Source of the DNA: CAYLJJ01 sp964384025
Lineage (GTDB): Bacteria; Myxococcota_A; Bradymonadia; UBA7976; UBA1532
Assembly (NCBI GenBank): GCA_964384025.1
Contig: CAYLJJ010000008.1
Location: 1 to 64,000 of the forward strand
DNA: 64,000 bases
Direction: 5' to 3'
This document shows, in pieces, positions 35,427 through 43,651 of the stretch. The notes under the pieces were generated by a model. That model ran no database searches. It had not been told where the DNA came from and saw only the letters and a program-made list of their open reading frames with translations. The translations under genes and the position numbers were made by a program. Within the stretch, counting starts at the first letter, position 1, and every line of letters starts with the position of its first letter.

Positions 35427-37139
35427 ATGAGAGCCCAACCCACGCTGTTGCTGCTGACTCTCTTGGGGCCTGCCCTCTCCCTAGCTGAACCCAGCATCGA
35501 GTTGACCGTCGATCGAAAGCAGATCAGCCTGGGCGAGCGGGTTAATGCTGAGGTTCGCATCAGCACTGACGCGCGCAGAGCTGGGAACGTAGAAGCCCCC
35601 AATTTGAGAGGCTGGAGTATCGTCGGACGGATGGAATCCTCCAGATATGACAGCCGCCGCCGTAACCAAATCCAGGTCGTTCAACTCACCCTTGAAGCGG
35701 AGTCTGTAGGGAGCCTGAGCATCGGCCCCTTTCATCTCCTCTCGGGAGGACAGCGTTACAGCTCCGAGGAGCTCAAGGTACAGGTCAGAGGTCAGAAGCC
35801 GCGCCCTGAGCCCCAAACCTCCAATTCAGAGGTCCCCGATCAAGCCGCCTTCCTCAAATGGGAGCTGAGCCGCAGCCAAGTCTATATCGGAGAGCAGCTT
35901 CGCGCAGAGTTGGTGCTCTATATCAACTCTCGCCTCCGAGTCACTGGCTTTGAAGCGGAGGATGTCAACTTGAGCGGTTTCTGGACTCACGAACGCGAAG
36001 GTCGCAATCGTCGAGGGCGTGTCCGTTTGGGTGGAGACAGCTTTACGCGAGAACGGGTCGTTGATTATCAACTCTTCCCTATCCGCAGTGGAGTTTTAAA
36101 ACTTCCCGAGGTTTCAGCGGAGATTCGTCTGAGCCAAGGGGGTCTCTTTCGTCGTGGTCGCTCACAGCGGGTGACTCGTACAGCGCCTACGGTGACGCTT
36201 GATGTAGAGCCCCTCCCCAGGCCTCGTCCTAAAGAGTTCAAGGGGCCAGCGGTGGGCCGCGTGCGAGCCTCAGCCACCCTAGAGAAGCAGCGTCTGCGAG
36301 CCGATGAGGGGGTTCAGCTCAGCATCGTGACCCGCGTAGAAGGCTTGATTCAAAACGTCCCAGAGTTTGAGCTGCCTGAGATCCCCGGCCTGCGTGTCTT
36401 TCCTCCCAACAGTGACACACAGACTCAGCTTAAGGGACACAAGGTGGAGGGAGTACGGCGCCAGCGCTGGCTGTTGAGACCCAAGCAGAAAGGGAAGCTC
36501 AAGATCCCCAGCCTGAAGCTGAGCTACTTTGATCCCAGCTCGGGGAGCTACAGGAAGGCTCAGACCCGCGCTCTCAGGCTTGAGGTGCTCGGTACCCCAG
36601 GTATAGGAGCAGCACCCCTGCCTACGCCCAAAGCGCTAGAGGCCAGCCGTCTAGAGCTAAGAAGCGTACATGATCAACTCAGCGAGTCGGCGACAGCTCT
36701 CTCTCCTCTCCTCTACCTCTTGTTGATTTTACCCCCCCTGCTGCTCCTCGCTCTCCTGATCTGGGAGCAGGTTCAGCTTAGACGCAGCGCCAGCGCGGGT
36801 GGTCGCGCCGCCAAGCGGGCCGCTCGCGATGCTCAGCGTGCCCTGGATGCCTTACCGCGTAAGCGAGCAGCAGAGGTTTATAGCAGCCTCTCTAAAATCT
36901 TGATGACTTATCTCTCCGCTCGCAGCCAACAGAACCTTGGGGGGGTTACTCAAGAGCAACTTAAGAGCAGACTGCGAACCTTGAAGGTCTCTGATGAGAC
37001 CCTCGCAGAGCTGCTTAAGGAGTTGGAGAACTGTGACTATGCGCGCTTCGCCCCCTCCAAGGATCTGGAGCGAGATATAGAGCAGGCGATCCATCGCACA
37101 GCGAAGGTGATTCATAAGCTAGAGGAGGCGCTGGGATGA
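35427..37139 (+). CDS. batD: BatD oxygen-tolerance-type membrane protein
   Basis: A protein of 570 residues with a clear signal peptide (MRAQPTLLLLTLLGPALSLA). The periplasmic part is a series of beta-sandwich units beginning SIELTVDRKQISLGERV, characteristic of BatD (oxygen-tolerance protein family). It is followed by a membrane helix at about 428-450 and a cytoplasmic helical domain with LAELLKELENCDYARFAPS near the end. That last motif recurs, in weaker form, in the Pro-rich membrane protein earlier in the operon. It starts 10 bases after batC and overlaps batE by 4. Confidence 0.87.
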   Translation: MRAQPTLLLLTLLGPALSLAEPSIELTVDRKQISLGERVNAEVRISTDARRAGNVEAPNLRGWSIVGRMESSRYDSRRRNQIQVVQLTLEAESVGSLSIGPFHLLSGGQRYSSEELKVQVRGQKPRPEPQTSNSEVPDQAAFLKWELSRSQVYIGEQLRAELVLYINSRLRVTGFEAEDVNLSGFWTHEREGRNRRGRVRLGGDSFTRERVVDYQLFPIRSGVLKLPEVSAEIRLSQGGLFRRGRSQRVTRTAPTVTLDVEPLPRPRPKEFKGPAVGRVRASATLEKQRLRADEGVQLSIVTRVEGLIQNVPEFELPEIPGLRVFPPNSDTQTQLKGHKVEGVRRQRWLLRPKQKGKLKIPSLKLSYFDPSSGSYRKAQTRALRLEVLGTPGIGAAPLPTPKALEASRLELRSVHDQLSESATALSPLLYLLLILPPLLLLALLIWEQVQLRRSASAGGRAAKRAARDAQRALDALPRKRAAEVYSSLSKILMTYLSARSQQNLGGVTQEQLKSRLRTLKVSDETLAELLKELENCDYARFAPSKDLERDIEQAIHRTAKVIHKLEEALG

Positions 37140-37891
37140 TCGCCTTGACGCTGTTATTGCTCGCCAGTCCTGAGGCTGATCTTCAGGTGGGAAATGAGGC
37201 TTTCTGGAAGGGGGAGTATGAGCTCGCTCAACGCAGCTTTAAGAGCCTAGTTGAGGCTCGTCCCAACAGCCCTGAGGCTTGGTACAACTTGGGAACAACA
37301 GAAGCTCGCTTGGGCCATATGGGTCCCGCGATCTATGCTTTGGAGCAAGCGCTGCTGTTGAAACCCAACGAAGAGGATGTGATCCACAACCTAGAGGCGA
37401 TCCGCGAGAAGACTTTAGAGCAGGCGATCGAGACAGAAGCAGGAGGGGGACGGCTGATTCTTCCTGGCGATGATGATACCGGTACGGGGCTCCTCACAGC
37501 GGTCCCTCAAGAGCGCCTCCTCTGGACCTTTGGCACCGCTTGGATCCTGCTCTTTGCCCTTCTGATCATTCTACGCCGTCTGAACCGCCCAGAGCTGAGA
37601 GCAGGGGTGGCCTTCGCCTCTGTTCTCTCTGCCCTCCTGGCCCTGGGCAGCGGGGGGCTCTTCCTGGGGCGACATCTGATCCTCTCTAATATGCAGCACG
37701 GAGTCGTGCTCAGCGAGACCGCAAGGCTCAGATCTGGGCCGGGACCACAGTACCCATCCAGCCACAAGATCCTGGGTGGGGTCCGGTTACAGATCCGAGG
37801 GGAGCATGAGGATTGGTTGCGGGTAACCCTACCCGATGGGGGAGAGTCCTGGCTGCCCAAGCGAGAGATCGGAGTCCTGCGCGCTCCCTGA
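37136..37891 (+). CDS. batE: BatE: TPR, two membrane helices, SH3-like domain
   Basis: A protein of 251 residues, the last gene of the operon. TPR units cover residues about 15-85 (AWYNLGTTEARLGHMGPAIY). Two membrane helices lie near 120-140 and 155-180. The C-terminal 65 residues look like a bacterial SH3 domain (ETARLRSGPGPQYPS, GEHEDWLRVTLPDG, SWLPK), often used to bind cell-wall peptides. This is the usual BatE arrangement. It overlaps batD by 4 bases. The next gene is convergent 52 bases away, with no clear terminator between them. Confidence 0.87.
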   Translation: MIALTLLLLASPEADLQVGNEAFWKGEYELAQRSFKSLVEARPNSPEAWYNLGTTEARLGHMGPAIYALEQALLLKPNEEDVIHNLEAIREKTLEQAIETEAGGGRLILPGDDDTGTGLLTAVPQERLLWTFGTAWILLFALLIILRRLNRPELRAGVAFASVLSALLALGSGGLFLGRHLILSNMQHGVVLSETARLRSGPGPQYPSSHKILGGVRLQIRGEHEDWLRVTLPDGGESWLPKREIGVLRAP

Positions 37892-37943
37892 ACCACCGCC
37901 CCTTTAAGGATTGAAGAGGTGCAAACAGCATCTGGAACTCTCC

Positions 37944-38351
37944 TCAGTCACCACCCACCCCGAAGAAATTGACCCCCCCGTAGAGGGAGGCGGAGTCTCC
38001 GTGACTGCAGATCTCCTCTTCAGTCACCACATAGGTGGCGTGCTCTCCATAGATACGTGAGAACTCCACGCGTCCTTCCTGCTTGCCGTCATAGAAGCCC
38101 AGCTCTACCAGATTCTGGTCGTAGGGAGAACGCAGATTGGCGTGGCAGACTGGGCAAAAAAAGTTGATTTTAAAGCCGTCCCTGAGAGCAAGGTTCTCAG
38201 GATGGAGCACCTCATAGTCTCCTAATTGAGCGTTAAGCAAGATCAGACCACGCTGACCATGAACCTCAGCGCCGAGGATCACCTTGATGTTGGGGTTCAA
38301 GATCCCCTGACAGTGCATGCAGTGGTAGCTTTTCTTCATGATCTTTCTCAT
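37944..38351 (-). CDS. small protein with two CxxC pairs
   Basis: A protein of 135 residues; the start may be the first ATG (38351) or a second in-frame ATG 12 bases downstream. Two Cys pairs, CMHC near residue 11 and CPVC near 67, together could bind one zinc ion. Between and after them are beta-strand-rich segments, and a Gly-rich end. No signal peptide or membrane segment. No family is recognised. It lies 21 bases after the PilZ gene on the same strand and may be co-transcribed with it. Confidence 0.65.
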   Translation of the reverse strand: MRKIMKKSYHCMHCQGILNPNIKVILGAEVHGQRGLILLNAQLGDYEVLHPENLALRDGFKINFFCPVCHANLRSPYDQNLVELGFYDGKQEGRVEFSRIYGEHATYVVTEEEICSHGDSASLYGGVNFFGVGGD

Positions 38352-38372
38352 ATCCCTATCTTTCCAGCACTT

Positions 38373-39374
38373 TCAAGGATCTCCCAGCTCTCGCTTGATG
38401 ATCGCGATAAAAGCTTTGATTCCTGCACCGTCCAACTCTGGAAAGCTGACCTTCAGTCCCAGGGCGTGGGCTTCTCGACGCTCCTTGGCGTTACAGCCGT
38501 GGAGGAAAAGAGCCACCTCGGGCTCTGCCATGGTGATGACCTTTGAGAGCTGCAAGCCTGAAAGATCGGAGCGTGGCTGTCCTAAGATGATGCCCTGAGG
38601 ATGCCACAGCTTCAATCGATGAAAGAGATCCACTGCGCTCTGCACCAGACAGAGTTGGAACCCATGAGCCCTCAGAGGGAGAGCCAGGGCTTCTGCCTGT
38701 TGCAGATCTTCCTCAGCCAAGAGGATGCGACCTTTGGGGGGGTCAGAGGAGCGAAGGCGCTCAATAGAGGTGTGAAAAAAGAAGCTCACTTCCGCCAGAT
38801 GGTGGGGCTGCTCGGTCCCAAAGGAGCAACCCAGAAAGAAGGCTCCAAAGCTCTGGCGAACGCTGCGGATCTGCACTTTCAAAGCTTCCAGGCGCCCATC
38901 GGGGAGGCTTAGATCCAGAGTAATATCCTGTCCCTGTTGCAGAAGGATGGGGCTGCGGATCCCACAGCCTCCCAGGCTGAGATCAACCAAACGCCCGCTG
39001 AAAGGCGCCCCCCGAGCTGTTTGTATTTCGCAAGGCAGATCCACCTCGATGCGTTGATGTTCTCGAACAGAGATGTTTTGCATCTGTCGAGGCCATGAGA
39101 CTCTCATATAGGCGTTCTGTTTGCAGGTTTCCCATTTGAGGACTGAGCTGAGGAGCGCGCAGGCCGCACCCTCTCTAAGAAAGTGAAGATGACAGCTTTG
39201 CCCTGCCTGCAGATGGATAGAGGTTCCATTGGGGGCCTGAGGACGATCCAGAATGATATGTTTGCCTGGGTACCAGCCTCGGATCACGGTACGGTGGCTC
39301 TGTCCCTTAGTACTCCCCATCTTGAGCAGGATTTGAGTCCCTACTGCCAAACAGGACTCTAAGCGTTTCTCCAT
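38373..39374 (-). CDS. YcgR-like PilZ protein with degenerate receiver domain
   Basis: A protein of 333 residues, started at the ATG at 39374 with GGAGGGA just upstream; an earlier TTG at 39386 is possible. Residues about 1-105 resemble the N-terminal beta-domain of YcgR-type flagellar brakes. A PilZ domain follows with the c-di-GMP-binding pattern: R in SVREHQR and DLSLGGCG about 30 residues later. The last 115 residues look like a CheY receiver: LLAEED keeps the acidic pocket, but the position of the phosphorylated Asp in LWHPQGIILGQPRSDLSG is Gly, and the Lys of the usual TKP motif is not seen. It probably responds to c-di-GMP and uses the receiver only for protein contact. Confidence 0.8.
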   Translation of the reverse strand: MEKRLESCLAVGTQILLKMGSTKGQSHRTVIRGWYPGKHIILDRPQAPNGTSIHLQAGQSCHLHFLREGAACALLSSVLKWETCKQNAYMRVSWPRQMQNISVREHQRIEVDLPCEIQTARGAPFSGRLVDLSLGGCGIRSPILLQQGQDITLDLSLPDGRLEALKVQIRSVRQSFGAFFLGCSFGTEQPHHLAEVSFFFHTSIERLRSSDPPKGRILLAEEDLQQAEALALPLRAHGFQLCLVQSAVDLFHRLKLWHPQGIILGQPRSDLSGLQLSKVITMAEPEVALFLHGCNAKERREAHALGLKVSFPELDGAGIKAFIAIIKRELGDP

Positions 39375-39979
39375 TTCTCCCTCCAAGTGAGCACTCTAAG
39401 AGCTTAAAGGAGGGCTGGGCTACAGCTCAAGGATCATCGATTGGGGAAAGTACTGAAAAGATGGAGGAAGGTGTGAAAACCTGTCTTTGAGCTTGACCGA
39501 TCAAAGACAAGCGAGGCTGGGCTCAAGGGTGTATGAGCTTCATCTTTAATTACAGAACCCTCGGCAGAGGTGAATCAGATATTCAGATCCCTTTTGAGCG
39601 CCGCTTCCAGTCTCGAAGTTCGTCCAGTGGGGAGGGACTTCGTCGCCAGTTCGGATCTTTTCGGTGGTGGCTCATCAAGCCCACAGTCTTCTCTTAGGAT
39701 GCCCTGGCCTCTTCTCCTTCGAGGTCAAAAGAGCTGGCGATCCGCTCACTGGCGACGGCAATGTAGAGGGCTAAACGACGAACGTGGATAGGAGGCTCAA
39801 AAGGTCTGTTCAACAGCGACGAGGGCGGCGCTGTCATTGCCCCCGTTCGGGTGGTTAAACGTCATGTTGAATCCTGTCCCTGCTCTGAGTCATTTGGGGA
39901 CAACTTTGGGGGAAGAGAGAGCACTGGGGCAGTCTAAACTGCCGAAATCATTCTATCAGCATCATCCAAGACTCGACGC
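39375..39979. other. gene-poor stretch left of the island
   Basis: It contains only a short, probably broken minus-strand frame (39694-39865). No promoter or terminator is clear beyond the upstream region of the PilZ gene. The composition is intermediate between backbone and island. Confidence 0.45.
39694..39865 (-). pseudogene. small frame-broken open frame, unknown
   Basis: From an ATG at 39865 the frame reads MTFNHPNGGNDSAALVAVEQ and stops. Shifting by one base at a TTTT run continues as FEPPIHVRRLALYIAVASER and ends at 39694. The combined sequence looks like about 56 residues of a real protein, but no family is recognised. It may be a remnant of an older insertion. Confidence 0.25.
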
Positions 39980-40009
39980 TCAGACATTGAACCGGAAGTT
40001 GAAGATGTT
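39980..40009 (-). repeat. orphan ychF 3' end (putative att site, distal copy)
   Basis: Reads on the minus strand as nine codons NIFNFRFNV plus TGA. It matches 46673-46702 with silent differences, and no ychF homology is visible upstream of it. It is probably the displaced or donor end left by site-specific integration. Confidence 0.65.
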
Positions 40010-40111
40010 ACAATTCCAATGGGTTACGACTTGTGTCACCGGAATTGTCACCACTCCTCTGCTCTTCCCCAACTCAGCCTCCTCCAACTCCTCAGATTCA
40101 GGCACCACTCT

Positions 40112-40597
40112 TCAGACGTGGGGATCGGCCTCATTGCGCCAACCGCTGGAGCTGCTCCAACACCCTCTCGCCCGCTCCTCTTGAAGCGGGCCAGGGGTGA
40201 GGTGAGCGTCAATCAAGTCTTCGGTGTAGCCGAGGGCCAGCAGCTCTGAGGCCCACGCTCGAACAGCATTTCGGACATCATCAAGGCTGTCGAGGATCTC
40301 CTCCACGATCTCGGCTCGACCTTCCAACAACAGGATCAAATCTTCAAGGTCTCGACTGGACCAGGGATCACCCCGCCCCCGGCCCGAGTAAGCCTCGACC
40401 TTCGTCGCAAAGCACGATATAGGCGCTTACGCCGCCGCCCAGATCAACCTCCTCGGCGGCCTCATAGCCAGGCCGGTAAAAGCGGTTGCCGAAGCCGAGG
40501 AGATCATCGTCGCACCGCCGACGAAGACCACCTGAACTTCGAGAGGATCCAGGTGCTTCACGGCAGCCGCCAGCATCTGACGGTTTGGGTCCCTCAT
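40112..40597 (-). pseudogene. broken nucleotidyltransferase-like gene (AbiEii-like context)
   Basis: The ATG at 40597 overlaps the stop of the wHTH gene (ATGA). The start MRDPNRQMLAAAVKHLDP, then VVFVGGATM, looks like the N-terminus of nucleotidyltransferase-fold proteins. The frame then shifts, and the expected DVD metal-binding stretch is missing. A later part is open as 40112-40339 and contains RDLEDLILLLEGRAEIVEE, typical of the C-terminal half of such proteins. Translational coupling with a DNA-binding gene is the layout of AbiE-type toxin-antitoxin pairs. The gene is inactive as read. Confidence 0.5.
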
Positions 40598-41112
40598 TTC
40601 ACCCCCAAACGCAGCTTCAAGGCTTCTTCAGCGAGCCGCTTCTCCCGGAGCCGTCCAATCCGGAAGGTTTCTACCAAAGCCAGGAGTTCGTGGAGCGCCG
40701 GATCTCGGCGAGCGGCGTCTGGGATTGCGCTATGGAATGGTGTCACGCTCTGCCCGAACGCCTCCCCATCGATGTGGGGCCAAACCCAGCTCGCTCCACT
40801 GGACAGTTGCTCGGAGAGCGGTGGCGCTGACGTGGCGGTGGGGACACCTTGGCTCTGGGGACCGAGCGTCGACGGAATCCAATACTTCAAGCCGTGGACA
40901 AGGAACTCGAAGACGTTGCGCCCTCGAACCTCCCGACGCTTCGCATCAAAGAGGTTGGCTTGGCAAAGTCGCTGGATGGATCCGTGGACTCCAGAGGCGG
41001 ACAAACCAAGCGTTGCCCCAACTTGGACAAGGGTCCACGGCTCCCCGGCGAGGATGTGCAACTTCAATATGACGAGGATATCTTGGGGACGAAGGGGTTG
41101 GACTGAGGACAA
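40594..41112 (-). CDS. winged-helix regulator, likely antitoxin-type partner
   Basis: A protein of up to 172 residues; the TTG at 41112 is an uncertain start. The first 75 residues look like a winged helix-turn-helix: PQDILVILKLHI, then WTLVQVGATLGLSASGVHGSI as the HTH and a GRNVFEFLVHG wing. The rest is helical with a Leu/Arg/Lys-rich end. It overlaps by 4 bases the start of a broken nucleotidyltransferase-like gene. A palindromic site (41136-41154) lies about 25-40 bases upstream, consistent with self-regulation. By context it would be the antitoxin or repressor of a two-gene system that has lost its effector. Confidence 0.65.
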   Translation of the reverse strand: MSSVQPLRPQDILVILKLHILAGEPWTLVQVGATLGLSASGVHGSIQRLCQANLFDAKRREVRGRNVFEFLVHGLKYWIPSTLGPQSQGVPTATSAPPLSEQLSSGASWVWPHIDGEAFGQSVTPFHSAIPDAARRDPALHELLALVETFRIGRLREKRLAEEALKLRLGVK

Positions 41113-41135
41113 GACAATCTCACGCCGCTATTCGT

Positions 41136-41154
41136 GATTCATGATTCATGAATC
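41136..41154 (-). promoter_or_regulatory. palindromic operator candidate before the wHTH gene
   Basis: GATTCAT is directly followed by the perfect 12-bp palindrome GATTCATGAATC (41143-41154), giving three half-sites in 19 bases. Its position just upstream of the wHTH start suggests autorepression. Confidence 0.5.
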
Positions 41155-41182
41155 GTAAGCAAAGGGCAAGCCCACGAACATT

Positions 41183-41545
41183 TCACGAGGTTCGCACCCG
41201 CATGACCTCGGCTACGTCCACGAGAAGCTGGTCCCCATAACGAACTGCAGAGAGGCGACCTTGAGCGTGAAGCTCGGCCAACTCTTCTTCGGTCGCCCCA
41301 ACAATGGTGGCAGCGGCTGAGAGGGCGATCACGGTACCTGTGGCGCTCGTGGTGGCTTCCTGTCCACTGCGTCGGCGGGCTGCTTCTAAGCCAGTTCGGT
41401 GGGCCTTGCGGAGATCGTCGCTATCAACCACGGAGTAGTGGCGAAGCCCTGTGATTGTGCTATGTCCCATCAGACGGCAGTACACATCAATTGAAACACC
41501 GCTGCGACGCAGCCGATCCGCAACTGCCCGATACGGGTAGTAGCA
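41183..41545 (-). pseudogene. C-terminal fragment of a tyrosine recombinase
   Basis: The fragment keeps the Arg-containing second box (YYPYRAVADRLRRSG), CRLMGHSTITGLRHYSVVD with the HxxH/GH-box and the catalytic Tyr, and then a tail of about 85 residues. The first catalytic Arg and the whole N-terminal core-binding domain are missing: homology stops near 41545, where the GC-rich sequence begins. It is probably the integrase of an older element, cut when the GC-rich segment arrived. Confidence 0.6.
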
Positions 41546-41548
41546 GTG

Positions 41549-41569
41549 GAGGCGTCGCTCCGACGCCTC
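41549..41569. promoter_or_regulatory. perfect hairpin/operator before the ribbon-helix-helix gene
   Basis: GAGGCGTCG and CGACGCCTC form a 9-bp inverted repeat around a 3-base spacer, directly before the AAGGAG ribosome-binding site (41571-41576). Ribbon-helix-helix proteins usually repress their own promoter through such a palindrome. A related 14-base stretch (TGGAGG-x-GTCGCTC, one mismatch) recurs at 46654-46667. Confidence 0.45.
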
Positions 41570-41583
41570 GAAGGAGATGCCCC

Positions 41584-41760
41584 ATGTCGAACTCGAAGAA
41601 GCGCCCCCTGACCCGGCTGATCATCCGCTTTCCGGACCCGCTCTACAAGGCCCTCAAGGCCGAAGCCGAGGCCACGGCGGTACCGATGGCGATCGTGGTC
41701 CGCCAGCTCGTCGCCGAGTGGGCGGAGACCAAGACGACGGAGCAGGCGGAGGCGGCGTGA
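41584..41760 (+). CDS. ribbon-helix-helix DNA-binding protein (Arc/CopG type)
   Basis: A protein of 58 residues with AAGGAG 8 bases before the ATG. The sequence RLIIRFPDPLYKALKAEA followed by a second helix (MAIVVRQLVAEWA) is the ribbon-helix-helix pattern. It lies at the left edge of the very GC-rich segment and overlaps the start of the next, broken gene by 4 bases. A perfect inverted repeat upstream is its probable operator. It may control the element's genes or act as an antitoxin; no toxin partner is recognised. Confidence 0.7.
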   Translation: MSNSKKRPLTRLIIRFPDPLYKALKAEAEATAVPMAIVVRQLVAEWAETKTTEQAEAA

Positions 41761-42810
41761 GCTTCCAGACCTTCTCCCTCGGGTCCGGCCCGGTGTCGGT
41801 GCTCTCGACCTCCTCCGGCGTCGAGAACCGGACCATCAGCAACGGCACCGAGCCCGGCAAGGTGGTGGTCTACCCGCACGGGTACTCGGTGCGGATCAAG
41901 GTCTACTTGGACAGGGCCGCTGCCGAGGAGGCCCTGGGCAGGTGCGGCTGGTCGCCCTCGGTGACGGAGAAGGTCTGGAAGAAGTACACGCCCAGGGGCG
42001 GCAAGAAGCGGTGGGTGATGCGGGGCTCAGCTTGGCTGACCCTGCAGGCACCGTCGAACTTCCGGCTGCCGATGGCCCAGGCCAACCGGACCTGGCGGAC
42101 CCGGACAACCGGACCTGGCGGACCCGGATCTACTTCCTCGGTGTCGAGGAAGACGGCGACGGGTACGCCGTGGACCTCCAGGGTGTCCGTTACCGGGACA
42201 TCGACCGCTTCATGGAGGACGTGCTCCAGATCCCCGAGGACAAGTACGACGTGGACTACTACCGCAAGGCCGAGCGGCACCTGGTGCTCAGCCCCCACGG
42301 CGCCCATCGGGTCGCCGAGGGCCTCGGCGGGCAACCTGTGGCCGGGCGGGGGCGGCTCAGCAGGAAGCGGTTCTTGCTCAAGGACCACGAGGTTCCGGTC
42401 ACCGTCCGCCGCCGGACCCAGATGACGACGAAGGTCACGGTCTACCGGATCGACCGGGGGGCGACATCGCAGTTCAAGTGTGAGGTCTCCCTGGCGGGGA
42501 AGCGGCGGGACCGGCAGCAGTTCCACGAGGCCGACATCGAGAAGCTCGACAAGATCCTGCTCATGCTCGTAGGGGACCTCAACCTCAGTCCGACCTACAA
42601 GCCCGCCCGGTGGGAGCCCCGGAACTTCTCAGCCACCATCGAGCAGGACCGCTTCGACCCCCAGACCCAGAAGCTGGGCCAGAAGGCGTGGCGGGGCAGC
42701 CCGGTGACCAAGCGCCTCCGGGAGGTCGTGCAGAAGTGTCACACCCCCGATGCCGTGGTTCTGCTCGAAAGCCGAGGCCAGGCGGGCACTTATCTCCCAG
42801 ATACCCGCAT
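41757..42810 (+). pseudogene. unknown element gene, frameshifted by a 23-bp tandem duplication
   Basis: A GTG at 41757 overlaps the stop of the previous gene and reads VSFQTFSLGSGPVSVLS through to NRTWRTR. A 23-bp tandem repeat (42084-42106 and 42107-42129) then shifts the frame. If one unit is removed, translation continues as IYFLGVEEDGDGYAVDLQG and runs to about 42810. The restored protein would be about 340 residues, probably beta-rich in the middle (MTTKVTVYRIDRG, FKCEVSLAGKR). No family is recognised. The duplication explains the break cleanly. Confidence 0.55.
42084..42129 (+). repeat. 23-bp direct tandem duplication
   Basis: Two adjacent 23-bp units beginning AACCGGACCTGGCGGACC differ only at the last base. 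Because 23 is not a multiple of three, the second unit changes the reading frame of the surrounding gene. Confidence 0.85.
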
Positions 42811-42813
42811 TAG

Positions 42814-43651
42814 GACGTACACCCCTACCACTTCTTCCCCATCTCCAAGAGGGAGCGGGCGTGGGCCAGGGAGAAGGGGGAGGGGTTCCAGGTGACCGTC
42901 TGGATGGACACCACCATCAAGGGGAACGGGAGCAGCCAGGTCTCCACCAGGAAGCCGGTATCCTGGAGGAAGGGCGGGGCCTGGAAGGCCATCGCCGAGG
43001 AGGTGGGCAAGCTGCCCGGACATCTGACCGAGGTGATCCTCGACGGGGACCAGGACCCTGGCCCGCTCATCAAGGCTCTGGACAAGCACTCCGAGGGCAA
43101 GGTCGGGGTCTCCGCCCTGTGCGGTACCTGCGACGGTGGGAAGACCGGGGACACCTGGTACTCGGTGCAGATGGCGATGCTCGATCATCCCGCCGAGGAC
43201 GGACATCGACACTTGGGTGGTCGTCGTCGATGTCACGACCGTGCAGGCGATCATCGGCCACGTCACCACCGTGATGAACACCATGTCGCCGGGTTGGGAT
43301 CCGGACCTCTGGGGGCTGTTCCCCTGGAAGGCGTGGATCGTCGGGGCGTGGCTCTGGGAGGCCGTCGAGGGCCTCCGGGACGTGTGCGAACGGGAGGACT
43401 TCAAGGTCGTGCTGGTCAGCACGGACCTGCGGTCCCAGCATGGGTACGGACAGCTCCACAAGAGTCACTTCTACAAGGACACCCGGATGCGGAGCTGGCT
43501 CGGGGACGCCGGACGGTACCTGGCCCGCCAGCGGTACCGGGTCGAACCTGGAGATGACGGTTGGCCCGATCGGGTGGTCGCCATCAAGGACGAGGCCGAG
43601 GGGTTGGTGGGCAGGCTGCTGTACGAGAAGCCGGGGTTCACGGTCCCGTAG
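42814..43651 (+). pseudogene. unknown element gene with at least one frame change
   Basis: After an in-frame stop at 42811, one frame reads DVHPYHFFPISKRERAW on through FQVTVWMDTTIKGNG and VILDGDQDPGPLIKALD to about 43190. The continuation TDIDTWVVVVDVTTVQAI to LLYEKPGFTVP is in another frame, ending at 43651. The joined protein would be about 275 residues, with hydrophobic strands and an acidic turn, but no recognised family. A single-base change near 43195 would repair it, so a sequencing error is also possible. Confidence 0.45.
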
